A DNA stretch of 64,000 nucleotides from Beta vulgaris subsp. vulgaris (taxonomy: Eukaryota; Streptophyta; Magnoliopsida; Caryophyllales; Amaranthaceae), in assembly GCF_026745355.1 (NCBI RefSeq), contig NC_079208.1:56810633-56874632 (forward strand). The letters run 5' to 3'. Of this stretch, positions 1 through 10,889 are shown one piece after another. The notes under the pieces were generated by a model. That model made no database searches. It was not told the origin of the DNA and worked only from the letters and a program-made list of their open reading frames with translations. Position 1 is the first letter of the stretch; every line of letters begins with the position of its first letter. Made by a program: the position numbers and the translations under genes.

Positions 1-3000
1 TATGTTCGACGACCCGACCAAGCTGAACGGGTCATTGGAACTCTTCTCGGATCTGTTTTACCTGACGGTACTGTTGATGTTCGCAACTCTTACGCTGTTC
101 CTCATAATGAATTCTCCGATCAGGTTTTTTTTTTCTCTCTCCTCTTTAGTTGCTGTTTTCAGGTTTTTAATTTCATTCTTGAAATTTATGTTTTCTTTTG
201 TTGATTTGTTTATTGTTAGTTGTAGATTTGGTTTAATTTGATTATGTTGGATACTTTTGTGAAATCTTTTGTTTCGGATGATTTCGGTACTTTAATTGTT
301 AGTAACTTAATGTAATTGTGAAATTGCGGAGAATTATAGTGTACCTTGATTTGTTGCCGTTTTTAATGAATTTGCGAGTTCTTGAGCTGTAAATTATTTG
401 ATTTTTTGGTATATTTGTGGAAATTTCATGTTTGTTGGTGCCTCCTTGGCTGTGTCAGCTTTGTGGATAAGTATTGAGGTTAAATTTGGTGAGTTTATTC
501 GATGCGAGATTGCGGAGAAATTTTGATGATGTAGGTTTTTTTGTAGAGCTGTTTTGGTTATGTTGAGCTCTGTTGTTTTGATTTTTATAATTTATTTGCG
601 TTTTTAGCTTTGTTTGTTATTAGATGAGGAGATCCAAGGCCCTCGGTGTGTAAATAATTGCTATACCGTCTCAGCCTTTTGATTCAAGGATATTGCCATG
701 CTTTAACTAAAAGTCCCCTTATACATTAGATCACTCCCGCTTTTCCCATTATCAACCAAATTAGACTTATTTGGCAATCGTATTAGAAATTAGTACCATT
801 TTAAGAGAAGGGGAACTCTTTACAGATATCCCAAGATAGTATACTCTTATTTAACTTTCAAATGGAGGGAGTGGGTAGTTTTGGGCGAATGGACGGGGTG
901 AGTGGTTAACGATGTCCTGGTTCCTGGTGAACTGACTTGTTTCGTCATCTTTTCTTATTCTATTAACGGTATACCTTAGCTACAGAGTGCTGAAGTCCCA
1001 GAGGCAATATCTATCGCTGAAGTTAGGAACCCATAAGTGAGATAGATCTTGTTGAACTATGTCCTGTTGGGTGGTTAAATAGTATATGGGCTGTTGTCAA
1101 TGCATATTGCATTCTGTATTACCAATTGGCTCTTGGTATTGTTGGAAAATCTCTCAATGTTGTTTAAGACATTGCTTTATATATCTATGAATCGGTACTT
1201 ATATAAGACATCTAGTAGGCATAATAAGCTGTTTCTTATGTGGTTGAGTATTGATTGGACAATCATACTCCAGTTTCTTTTGACATCATCCAGATTCCAG
1301 ACGTAGACAGGTGTCTACGATCACTCCTACGGTAGACTGTTGAATTTCTGAAAAAGACATTTCATTGTCTCCATTGTTGCCCAGTATTTCCGCTGCTTTT
1401 TTTAATTGCTATAATTTGACTTTTCCACAATTCATGTGGTACCCTTGACCGGTAATTTTAGACCGAATAATAAAAGCAAAACTTAGCATCTAAGATGTGG
1501 TTGGATTTATCACAGATTATATCAACATAAAATCAACTTTTTATAAAATATACTAATAGGAATTAGAGATACTAGTGATCAAATTTGTGCGTTGGCAAGC
1601 GTGAAGGTCAAGTTGTAGCGATTGAAATAAAACGGAGGAAGTACTGCACAATTTTTTTTATTACCTGGGGTACGTGTGGACAATACATATTTTCTTTGGC
1701 GTGCTATGCTTTGAGTGATTGAGTCTGTTGAACAACTCGTGAACTTGTTTTTCTTTTCTTCTCTGTTTTACATATCCATATGCCTTTGTGTTTTTCGATG
1801 AGGTACACTACTATTACATTCGGGGTTTGGTTTATCCCATTGGCTTGTGTATTCAAGTTCTACATTTTTACCCCTTGCAGGTTGCATTGGACATTGAGTA
1901 TCACCACAAATGCTGACATCACATCAAAAAGTGAACCCAAAGGAAGTCATTGTTGGATGGTATGTTCTAAATCAACTATTATCATAATATCTTGGAGCTT
2001 CCTGCAGCCTATCTTGTCATATAAGATATTTGGATAATTGGTTGCCTATGTGAATATTATGACAACACACGTTTCACTTTGAAAGTTGCTTTTGCTATAA
2101 GAGTGTTCATCTTTGTAATAGGCATTTCTATTTTGTTTTGGCTAATGGGTGGTTTTGAAAGGGGTTTACGGCTTCTAGTATTGACTTTTAGTTTAACCAT
2201 TGCAATGTGATTTATGGATCAACTTTTGAGCATATGGTGTCAGACTGTCCATACCCTCTTTATTGGCAAAGTGATCCAAGCTAGTTTGCCTGACCATGTT
2301 CTTTCTTCTTTTACTTATCTTCTTCCACCAATCTTCTCTTGCACAAAAATTCTATATTTTTGGTACTCTTGAACTTTATTGATGTTGGGTTGTAAAATCC
2401 TTTGAATGTTGTGGTAGATAATATAGATCTGTCCATGTCTTGATACAACAAGTAGGACATAGCTGTCACATGCAAAGTCACCACAGTCTTCCTTGGTGTT
2501 TCATCTCCCCATTTTGCGTGCTGTGCAGGTATTCGACCGGATTTGGTGTTACAGGAGGTTCTGCTCTGATCCATGAATTCTATTCTAGAGAGGTTGCAAA
2601 TCCTGTCCATCTAACAGTGGATACTACATTCAGAAATGGAGAAGCAACAATAAAAGCCTTTGTTTCTGTTAATTTGTCTCTTGGAGACCAATCACTTGCT
2701 GCTCAATTCCAAGAAATTCCTGCACAGCTTCGGATGTCAGAAGCGGAGAGGGTTGGATGTAGGCGCTTGTTCTTTTGCATTTCTCTTAATAGTTGATCTT
2801 GCTAGACTATGGTTGACAATGTTAATTTGAAAAAAACTCTGCTATCTTCTGATTTCACTTAATTATGGTTGTAGATGAACTTCTGAAATCAACTATGGCA
2901 GACAAAATTCCGAGTGATTTGGAAGGCATGGAGAGCACACTTGAGAGGTTGCTGGCATTAATTGACGACATTTACAAATATGTGGATGATGTGGTGGTAA

Positions 3001-3742
3001 GAACTTAGAGACAACTTGCACTCTTGTTTCCGTAATATGGACCCCCCCCCCCCCCCCCACCACCACCACCACCACCAACAAAAAAAAAAAAAGGCAAAGC
3101 TCAGCTATAAGTGTGTGTCATAAGTCATAAAAGGGGATTTACAAATGAACTTGGGGAAAATAGGAAGGTTTTGGAGGCAGTATAAGAAATATGAGTGTGT
3201 TGCAACTTATAACATGGGATTTACAAATGAACTTGGGGGAAAATAGGAAGGTTTTGGAGATAGTATAAGAAATATGATGTGTGTTATAACTAACAGTTAT
3301 AAATTTTGAGCTTCTCCTTAAAGCTAATGTGAGCTATGAGATTATTTCTGACAGGAGGGACGTGTTGCCCCTGACAACAAAATTGGACGGTTCCTTGCTG
3401 ATGCGGTATCTTCTCTTCCGAAGTTATCACCTTCAGCTTTTGATAAGCTTGTGAATGACAGTCTACAGGTATTTTGATTCTTTCTGAATTTAACACCTTG
3501 TGACAAATTGTTCCCATTATATTACGTTGATCTAGTTGGTATAGAATTGATGAATTGTGGAAAATTGTGGGATGGCCTTCCCCCCCCCCCCCCTTCCCCC
3601 TTCCAAAGCTAATTGAGGAGATGATCTGACAATTTTTTGTTTTGTGTGATCAGGACCAACTTCTATTAGTATATTTTCTAGTATCACTAGGACGCAGCTG
3701 AGTTTAGCAGAGAAGTTGAATACGGCTGCTCAGGTTCTGTAA
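1..3742 (+). CDS. eIF3f (translation initiation factor 3 subunit F), 5'-truncated and frameshifted copy
   Basis: eIF3f is the MPN-domain subunit of the cytoplasmic eIF3 complex, which helps load the 40S ribosome onto mRNA. Exons read as 1-123 (exon 1 enters in frame at YVRRPDQAERVIG), 1881-1959, 2529-2758, 2875-2996, 3355-3468 and 3654-3742, all with GT-AG borders. Exon 3 is intact (YSTGFGVTGGSALIHEFY...). Exon 2 is 1 nt shorter than in the copy at 45208 (cacaaatg against cacaatatg), which breaks the frame. Exon 6 also lacks 1 nt (tatttt against tattta-t near 3670), so the frame runs into TGA. The first ~32 codons lie before the window. The copy is probably a duplicated assembly contig of the gene at 45208-49028, although a real recent pseudogene cannot be excluded. 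The family assignment is secure; the function of this copy is not. Confidence 0.85.
3042..3092. repeat. Compound microsatellite (C)n(ACC)n(A)n in eIF3f intron 4
   Basis: A run of about 17 C is followed by ACC triplets and then a run of A. The second copy (about 48333-48378) has different lengths in all three tracts. It is a natural place for polymerase slippage or read error. Confidence 0.85.
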
Positions 3743-5002
3743 GTCTAGCTTCTAGCTACACATCCAGCCTTGTTTCTGCGCGCCGGCAATTAGTAAGAGT
3801 GTGTATTGAGAGTGAAATCTTCCGATCCTCAGATTAATCTGATAATTTTGTTGTTGGTGGATTAATTTGTACTGAAAGTTTTGACCGATAGATAATGTAT
3901 TCCTCAGCTTATACAATGCTTTTAATTCTTTCAGTGTCATTGTTCCTTGATCCTACTTGTGTTTCTTTTTTTCCGGCTCTTCAGAGAAGGGATTTAAACA
4001 TGTTTCAGGCTTGATGATTTACTATTTATAAATGTTCGAGAAAAAAATGTTGCATTAAAATTTATGGGTTGATTTCACATAAACTCTGCTTAAATTAAGT
4101 GGTGAAGACTGAAGAGAGGATGTAAATTAAGGGCTTGTTCTCTTCGGTATAAAACAGTTGAATTGAACTGAAATGAATAGTGATATGTGAAAATAGAAGT
4201 ATTGTCTAGAGTTGAACTGAATTGAAAATAAGTTGGGGAGAACATGGTCTTACTAAATTGTATGGATTTTAAGCACCGAGGGGTCAGAATTATCCGCTAG
4301 ATAATTCCAATTGGAGGGCCAAAAATTTACACGTTGTATGAACAAGATTCATCGTAGATTGGATAAAGATACTGTTAAAATCTGTTAATTTTGCCATTGA
4401 GACCTCTACGATGAAGGATGCTACCAATAGACATCACTTATAGTTATGTGTACGTGGAAACTGGAAATATAACCCTATTAACGTAAACTCAATTAAAAAT
4501 AAATTGGATTCTTATTTGATTGGTTAATGTGTAGTTGGTAGCGCCACGTAAAATATACATAGTTTGCAATGATGTACTAGTATTTCATTTGATGACTTAT
4601 ACCTCTAATTATAAGTTTGTACTTCTGCTCTTCATAGTCTATACAACTCAACATTGACATTTATATCCTGAATTACTTATTAATTCAATTTATAAAAGAT
4701 TTCCTATCAAAAAGAAAATTTATAACAAATTGAAAAATTGATTAATGATATTTTACATGGATAATACTTTTGTTTATATATTAATGTAAAAATAAGATTG
4801 AAGTTTAAAAAAATTACCTCAAGGCTCAAAGAGCGAACAGTACAACTGAAAAGCAACACCAATGACCAAACCATTAGTTGATTGTACGAAGGGGGTTACT
4901 AATTAGTATAAACAAGGTTTTTGATAATTATAAATAGGTTTATTGATAAACTAAGGTTATAATTTTGTGATATAATTAGTATTATACCGGGTTACTAATA
5001 TA
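3743..5002. other. 3' flank of eIF3f copy 1; no gene seen apart from a short MITE
   Basis: AT-rich flank that matches 49029-50282. Only the small element at 4131-4249 was recognised. Confidence 0.6.
4131..4249 (+). mobile_element. Short MITE, ~120 bp (superfamily unclear)
   Basis: The left edge reads gggcttgttctcttcggta and the right edge aagttggggagaacatggtc. The ends are weakly inverted (GTTCTC / GAGAAC). The interior is rich in ttgaactgaa motifs. The same sequence occurs at 49416-49534 within the duplicate, and inverted at 27078-27195 in unrelated flanks, so it is a dispersed element. Confidence 0.65.
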
Positions 5003-5004
5003 TA

Positions 5005-5259
5005 CTCCCTCCGTCTCATAATCTACACATTTAACATTTTACACTATTCACAAATTTCACTTTGACCATCATTTGTGATTTATACGCGGATGAAAATATA
5101 GTCATGTGGGATCTTGTTAGATTCATCATAACATATATTTTATTAATATGTATTTTTTACAATTTTTACAAATACAAAACTAAAGATATATGTCCTTAAA
5201 GTTTTGTATTGGCATGCGTGAAAAATATAAGTGGGTAGATTAAAATGAAACACATGGAG
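5005..5259. mobile_element. Stowaway-type MITE with TA target duplication
   Basis: The left terminus is CTCCCTCCGTCTCATAATCT and the right terminus a degenerate complement (cacatggag). It is flanked by TA at 5003-5004 and 5260-5261. The family also occurs inverted at 40615-40872, and as the duplicate at 50285-50538. Confidence 0.8.
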
Positions 5260-5334
5260 TACAAATGATGTTAATAACAATAAATATATATGAGATTACT
5301 TATAATTTATAATTGCAATTATATCTCTATTCTA

Positions 5335-5992
5335 CTTCCTCCGTGTTTTTATTCTTGCTACATAGAGAAAGTGGGGGTTTTTAAGAAAGGTAGAGAGAGA
5401 AAGTAGGGGACACACCATTTTTGAATAAAAAAACATTTGTTAAGGAAAAAGTATGAGTATTTTAAAAGAGAAGGTGGGGGACCACCACTTTTTGAATAAA
5501 AAAACATTTGTTAAGGAAAAAATATGAGTATTTTAAAAGAGAAGGTGGGGGACCACCAACTTTTTAATAGTATTTTAAGATTTTTATGGTGAAAAAGAAT
5601 CCATTTATGGTATGTAGCATCTATTATGACATTTCCATTTAAGGGAAATGTAGCATCTATAAGGTGTTGTTTGGTTGGAAGCTATTTCCCCTGGAAATAT
5701 AAATTCTTAGGAAATACATTATGGGTGTTATGTTTGGTTGGAGGGAAATGAGAGAAGCATAGGAAATACAAATTCCAAGGGAAATAGAATTTCCCATGAA
5801 AGAAGGGAAATCATTCACCAAGCCCCCCTTGGTGAGTAATTTCCTAGGAAATGCAATTTCCTATAATGTCAACCAAAGAATTTTGTCTAATTCTAAGAAA
5901 TTAACAAGGGAAAGAATTTCCCATGAAATGTAAATTCCCATGGGAAATTACTTCCCATGTGAACCAAACAAAGCCTAAAAAAACGGAGGAAG
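5335..5992. mobile_element. Stowaway-type MITE containing ~71-bp tandem repeats and a nested Tourist-like MITE
   Basis: The termini are CTTCCTCCGTG and ACGGAGGAAG, flanked by TA at 5333-5334 and 5993-5994. Its left part holds two to three ~71-bp direct repeats (gtgggggaccaccacttttt... to about 5565). The right part is split by another element at 5663-5975. Confidence 0.75.
5663..5975. mobile_element. PIF/Harbinger (Tourist)-like MITE nested in the Stowaway element
   Basis: The terminal inverted repeats are GGTGTTGTTTGGTTGGAAG and the complement of CCCATGTGAACCAAACAAAGCC. It is flanked by the 3-bp target TAA (5660-5662 and 5976-5978). The interior is full of AATTTCC/GGAAATT motifs. The duplicate lies at 50940-51248. 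Confidence 0.72.
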
Positions 5993-6001
5993 TATATGTT
6001 A

Positions 6002-6500
6002 NNNNNNNNNNNNNNNNNNNNNNNNNNNNNNNNNNNNNNNNNNNNNNNNNNNNNNNNNNNNNNNNNNNNNNNNNNNNNNNNNNNNNNNNNNNNNNNNNNN
6101 NNNNNNNNNNNNNNNNNNNNNNNNNNNNNNNNNNNNNNNNNNNNNNNNNNNNNNNNNNNNNNNNNNNNNNNNNNNNNNNNNNNNNNNNNNNNNNNNNNNN
6201 NNNNNNNNNNNNNNNNNNNNNNNNNNNNNNNNNNNNNNNNNNNNNNNNNNNNNNNNNNNNNNNNNNNNNNNNNNNNNNNNNNNNNNNNNNNNNNNNNNNN
6301 NNNNNNNNNNNNNNNNNNNNNNNNNNNNNNNNNNNNNNNNNNNNNNNNNNNNNNNNNNNNNNNNNNNNNNNNNNNNNNNNNNNNNNNNNNNNNNNNNNNN
6401 NNNNNNNNNNNNNNNNNNNNNNNNNNNNNNNNNNNNNNNNNNNNNNNNNNNNNNNNNNNNNNNNNNNNNNNNNNNNNNNNNNNNNNNNNNNNNNNNNNNN
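6002..6500. other. Assembly gap (N)
   Basis: 499 unresolved bases. The left side ends exactly where homology to 45304-51274 ends. The right side (6501 onward) does not match the sequence after 51274. Confidence 1.
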
Positions 6501-7137
6501 AATGGATTGTCGTGAAATTTTTTTTGTTGGTGAAGAATTATGCGGGATCACAAAGGTTATCAATTTTTCGAATACGGTCAGATGAATCCGACGGAAATCA
6601 TCCTCACGACTACAAGGGATCGTTAGATTGTCTCTCCAAAAGGCTGTATTTTCCAGCATATAAGCGAGAGATGTTCCACATTGCAAGATTTGTTTGACGA
6701 TCGTAGTTTTTATGAAGGAAATTTTTGTTTGATTCAACTTATGTATTTGTTTGATTCGATTGCTTATGTAGATGTCGTATGACTTTTTATTATGAATTAA
6801 TTTTACTATTAAAAAAAAAGTAAATCTATCTTTGGATACTAAATTTGTGCAATATTCTAGGGGGGTGAGCTATTGAAGATACCACCACCAATAATTAGAT
6901 ACGATGCTAAAATTAGTGACACGATATTTATACCACTGTCAAACAACTACTATGATATAAAAGCCAGGGCGGCCAAAAGGGAAAGATGGAGCTCTTTCCG
7001 TCCTTAAATAACAGGCGACATTATATTCAAAGGACCATTTTAAATTACTATAACTATGCTTTACTCTTTTAATTACACATCTTTAGTGTCACAACTCACA
7101 GGGTGGTGGTCATTCTTTCCTTTGAGGTAGAAGTGAT
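6501..7137. other. Gap-flanking sequence; no gene supported
   Basis: Reading frames on both strands run into the gap (plus to ~6697, minus to ~6737), but no family was recognised. The rest is AT-rich. Confidence 0.4.
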
Positions 7138-7384
7138 CATGGACTGGGTCGGGCCTAAAAAAATTATCCATTGATTAGGTCGAGCTTCAGGTCAAATTTT
7201 TGTGCCTAAAACCCGCTATTTCAGGCCAAAACGAGCGGACTTTTCAGGCCAAAATCGAGACGGGACAAAAAAAACTAAAAGTCGTTTTTTGCATGCCCAA
7301 ATCCCGATCCAAAGCAAAATTGGAGCCCAAAAAATCTGCCCAAACCCACCCAAATATCAGTCGGGCTGGAGTTGATCAGGTCTA
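7138..7384. mobile_element. hAT-type MITE with 8-bp target duplication CTTTGAGG
   Basis: CTTTGAGG occurs at 7130-7137 and again at 7385-7392. The element starts TAGAAGTGATCATGG and ends GTTGATCAGGTCTA (inverted: TAGACCTGATCA). The interior holds gggtcggg/aggcc motifs. An 8-bp duplication and TAG-type ends fit the hAT superfamily. Confidence 0.8.
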
Positions 7385-7583
7385 CTTTGAGGTATTCATA
7401 TGAAGGCTTGGACTCATATTAACTAATTTCAAAAGTATCGATCTAGAGACAAATATATCGTATGGAGATATTATCTTTGATATCAACTAGTAATAAAAGT
7501 TATTCAACTACTAAAAAGATAAAATAATGTTGTAATAGTCACTCACTCCTACATTGACATTATAGTTGTTTTATATATATGTT

Positions 7584-7710
7584 TTAAAAAAATGTAAGAT
7601 GAAGTCCCTTAATTGCAAGGAGAGGAAAATTAACCAATTAGGGATCCCTCCTTGAAAGGAGTGAGACTCGATCTCGGTCCCGAATGTGACGCCAAAACCA
7701 CTAAGCTATC
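7584..7710 (-). mobile_element. tRNA-derived SINE, minus strand
   Basis: On the minus strand the element begins TAGCTTAGTGGTTTTGGC (box A-like), followed by ATCGAGTCTC (box B-like). The possible target duplication atatgtt (7577-7583 and 7711-7717) is short and AT-rich, so the borders are uncertain. Confidence 0.5.
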
Positions 7711-7795
7711 ATATGTTGTTCTCCAAAGCTTATAAATTGCCCTTACCCAGTTGCTTTATAAGGAAAGACCCAGTTTTAGAAGAGACCCACAACCT

Positions 7796-8020
7796 GGACT
7801 CTGATACCATGTTAATTTCAGATTATAAGAAGTGGGCCTGCGTAACCCAATAAGGAGGAGGAGATTTAGTCCCCTTACAAGCCCAAGGAGGTTCCATTCT
7901 AAAACCAATTGGTGAAACCAATTGGTGATAGAAGGAGTAACTTCAAACCTTATAGAGTGGTTTAGTCTCTCATATTTCTCCAATGTGCGACACTCACATG
8001 TGCACCAATAGGATTCAACA
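7796..8020 (-). mobile_element. Orphan LTR plus primer-binding site of an LTR retrotransposon
   Basis: On the minus strand the LTR runs from TGTTGAATCCTATTGG (8020) to ...TTAACA (7810). It is followed at once by TGGTATCAGAGTCC (7809-7796), the standard tRNA-iMet primer-binding site. The LTR is about 211 bp. No gag or pol and no second LTR were found. It is a truncated copia or TRIM-type element. Confidence 0.72.
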
Positions 8021-8990
8021 CTTACAATAGTTGTTTTATATAATATCGTCATAGATATTTTTATATCAATATGTCAAATACGCTTCTTATATATAATCAA
8101 TCTAATTCGATAATTCAGCCGATCGACTATTTGCATTAGACATTATTTAGATTTATGTACGTGAAACATACAAATCAATTACCCTTTATAGTCAATGTTC
8201 TCAACATGTTTACTGTACATGCCATGCCTTCACAACAGAGTCACGGATTTAAGTACTGGTGAAGCTAAGTATGAGTTCAAACTCCTTTTTTAGTAAAATA
8301 ATAATGTGATGTCCCTTTGTTCAGTTGTGGGGGAACTCAATTCTAGTGGTGTTTTCTCATAAGATTTTATTCACTTCTTTTTATCCTTGAAAAATCTTGT
8401 GGTTTCACACTTTTTTTTGTCTAAGAATAAAGAATTGAGGGTTTCTTCTTTTTCGTTCGCAGTCAAAGTATAGATAAAGCAGGTGAAATGAAATCAATGT
8501 TTCCGGGCCGCGGATTAGTGATGCCTAAATTAGCGTTGATTTTGGGTGCTTTTTCTCTCTCGTGTTGAGTGGTTGCATATGTTATTATTGCTAAAATGTC
8601 CTACATAGTTGGATTGTAGTTGGGTTAATTAAAGATAAGTTATTATGCTCATAAGATAAAGGCAAATTGTATAATGGATTTAGGCTCATGTGTTTGTGAA
8701 ATGTAGCCAAATTGACTATGTAATCACAAATCAAGATTGTGGTAGGCTAGTAGCTTTTGGTGTACATACGAGAATATATTGTTGTGGTCGAATATGTGGA
8801 GTCCTCAGACGCAACGAGGGCATTGTTGTTCCTTAAGTAGGGGTGTAGTTTAACACTTCTCACGATTGCTTTAAAGAGAGTGAGCAGACTATTCATTCAC
8901 AAGATGCATCTTTCTTTTAGGGCGTTCATTTTCTTAGTTAATATACAATTAAGCGTCGCTTTGTGTGATTTGATATTAAGCCCCCCACCG
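8021..8990. other. Intergenic DNA, nothing recognised
   Basis: AT-rich sequence without convincing ORFs, repeats or terminal structures. Confidence 0.5.
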
Positions 8991-9019
8991 GTCGGACCAA
9001 CGTCCAACCAGGGAATATC

Positions 9020-9090
9020 AATGCTTGGCTGGGAGTAGCCAAGGATGGGTGACCTTCTGTGAAGTTTCTCGGTTGTGGCCTGAGTGAGGA
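9020..9090 (+). repeat. 5S rRNA-derived fragment (SINE3- or Cassandra-like)
   Basis: The segment contains GCTTGGCTGGGAGTAGCC, AGGATGGGTGACCTTCTG and GAAGTTTCTCGG. These track the 3' half of plant 5S rRNA, including its internal C-box. The 5' half is too diverged for a functional 5S gene. 5S-bearing transposons (Cassandra TRIMs, SINE3) are the likely source. A downstream gggtattaca at about 9186-9195 could be an LTR end. Confidence 0.6.
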
Positions 9091-9199
9091 TAAAATATGC
9101 TGGAAGAATTTGTGTTGGTTATTGAGGACAATTGTTGGCACTGGATACACATTTGTAGACGATAGACTCAGCTTCTTATGAGTCGGGTATTACAATTAT

Positions 9200-10069
9200 A
9201 GCCTAACTATATTGAACACAAAGTGATTCTTAACTTAGTTCTATATGAGCATTTCTCGCTAAGTTCATTATTGATTGTTCCTAAAGCTATTGGGAGGGGT
9301 AGACTAATCACAACAGGAAGAGAATTGACTTTTGCTTAATAAGGATTGTTTTCTTGTTGATGTACTAACGTTAGATGCTTGATTTCTCCTAGAAATTACG
9401 ATGAAAAGGGAGAATCTAGTACTATTCACTACCTTTAATCGATGTTTCATTCGTTTCATGTCGGAAATTGGATGGCACTATGAGAGATTAATCATTTCTT
9501 GAAGAAAAGAATTTTACTATGACCTAATGAATTTTTGTATATCATTTTTTCTATGTTCCCTTGTAAAATCTCTAGATGCTAATTAACTAATTGAGACATT
9601 TCATCTATAAAAGCTATCCCTTAGAGAAAGATTAATTATTTCAATAAAAATTAGGCACTAGATATGAACATATGATCAGAACTATCAAATGATCTATTAA
9701 ACTTTTTGCATGTATTCATTTCATAGTAGACACGCCATGTATTGGTTTGATATATTATTATATTATTAAACTTTTTGCATTGCACATAATATTGTCTACT
9801 AGAGGTACTTTGGGGATGGCCTGGGATTCTCTTACCTTTCCTCCCACTCTCAAATGATCTTGCTTGTGTAGTTGGATTAGATTAACTTGTACAAGTTTTC
9901 GACCCAGTAACACAATATATATACACATCATTACAAATTAATTTCACATACAAAGAACTCAAACTTGAAATTTTCTTGGGTTAGTTCAACTATCTTTTAT
10001 ACTTATTAGATAACATTATATGTAAAAGGATAGAATAGTCTTTAACTAGTCATAGGCCTGTATTGTAAA

Positions 10070-10106
<37 letters not shown>

Positions 10107-10889
10107 ATATTAATATGTAATAATTTTGAATGTGGTTTAGGTTAACACAATTATTCTCCACATTATATTGAATGTCAGGGCTAACCAGATAGGTTAACAC
10201 AATTATTCTCCACACTTGTACAATACTATTTATAGCTAATTGAAATAATAGACAAGAAGATGCAACACAAACTATTATTTCTTGATTTTCTTTTTTATAT
10301 AAATCTTGGAAAATGTACTCAATTATTTAAGTCTAATAAGATAAGTAAGGAGAGTAGTGAAAATAAAGTACAAAATTCTACAAGGGATCTCATCTCATTT
10401 TCTCTAACAAACAATATATATGGTATTACTAAAATTATTACAAATCAAAATGCTATCAAAAGTGCATAAATGAACTAATACCATGACCAAATTAAACTTA
10501 TATCTTCCCTACCTTTATCTCTATTTAAAATCCAATTGAAGCTTTTCAAACCTAGATGTAATTTCTTAGCAAAATTGCAAAATTTCTAACCTTACAGAAA
10601 ATAACTGCCAATTTTCTAAGTAGCACACAGCAAACTCACATAATGACACTAGATTGAAAACAAAAATATAGTACTAGAAAAATATTTACAAATTACAAGT
10701 GAGTTAGTTATGGTTTGTCAACCAAGTTCCAACCAGATTAAACTAAAACAAACTTTATCATCTAGCATCATATGACCTCACGTGTCCTCCACGTGATATC
10801 AATCAGTAAACTAGACTACTCAACACCTAGATCAAACTAGTATAATTTATCCGACTCAAACCCGATCCGACTAACATAACTAATCCGGG
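9200..10889. other. Intergenic DNA with an (AT)n tract
   Basis: No gene recognised. An AT dinucleotide microsatellite spans about 10072-10101. A short motif (aggttaacacaattattctccaca) is repeated directly near 10138 and 10191. Confidence 0.55.

Larger units (their letters stand above)
1..6001 (+). repeat. 6-kb direct duplicate of 45304-51274
   Basis: Base 1 aligns with 45304 and base 6001 with 51274, colinear throughout exons, introns and MITEs. This side is 30 nt longer overall. Differences are mostly 1-4 nt indels (for example near 196, 520, 748, 905, 1452, 1912, 3670 and 5405), with few substitutions. Homology runs right up to the N-gap at 6002. The pattern suggests redundant assembly of one locus. 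Confidence 0.93.

Noticed and set aside
5901..6737. Long reading frames on both strands across the N-gap
   Set aside because: Most of their length is unknown bases. The real residues on either side match no family I recognise.
9020..9090. Functional 5S rRNA gene
   Set aside because: Only the 3' half resembles 5S. The 5' half and the terminator T-run are missing and there is no tandem array.
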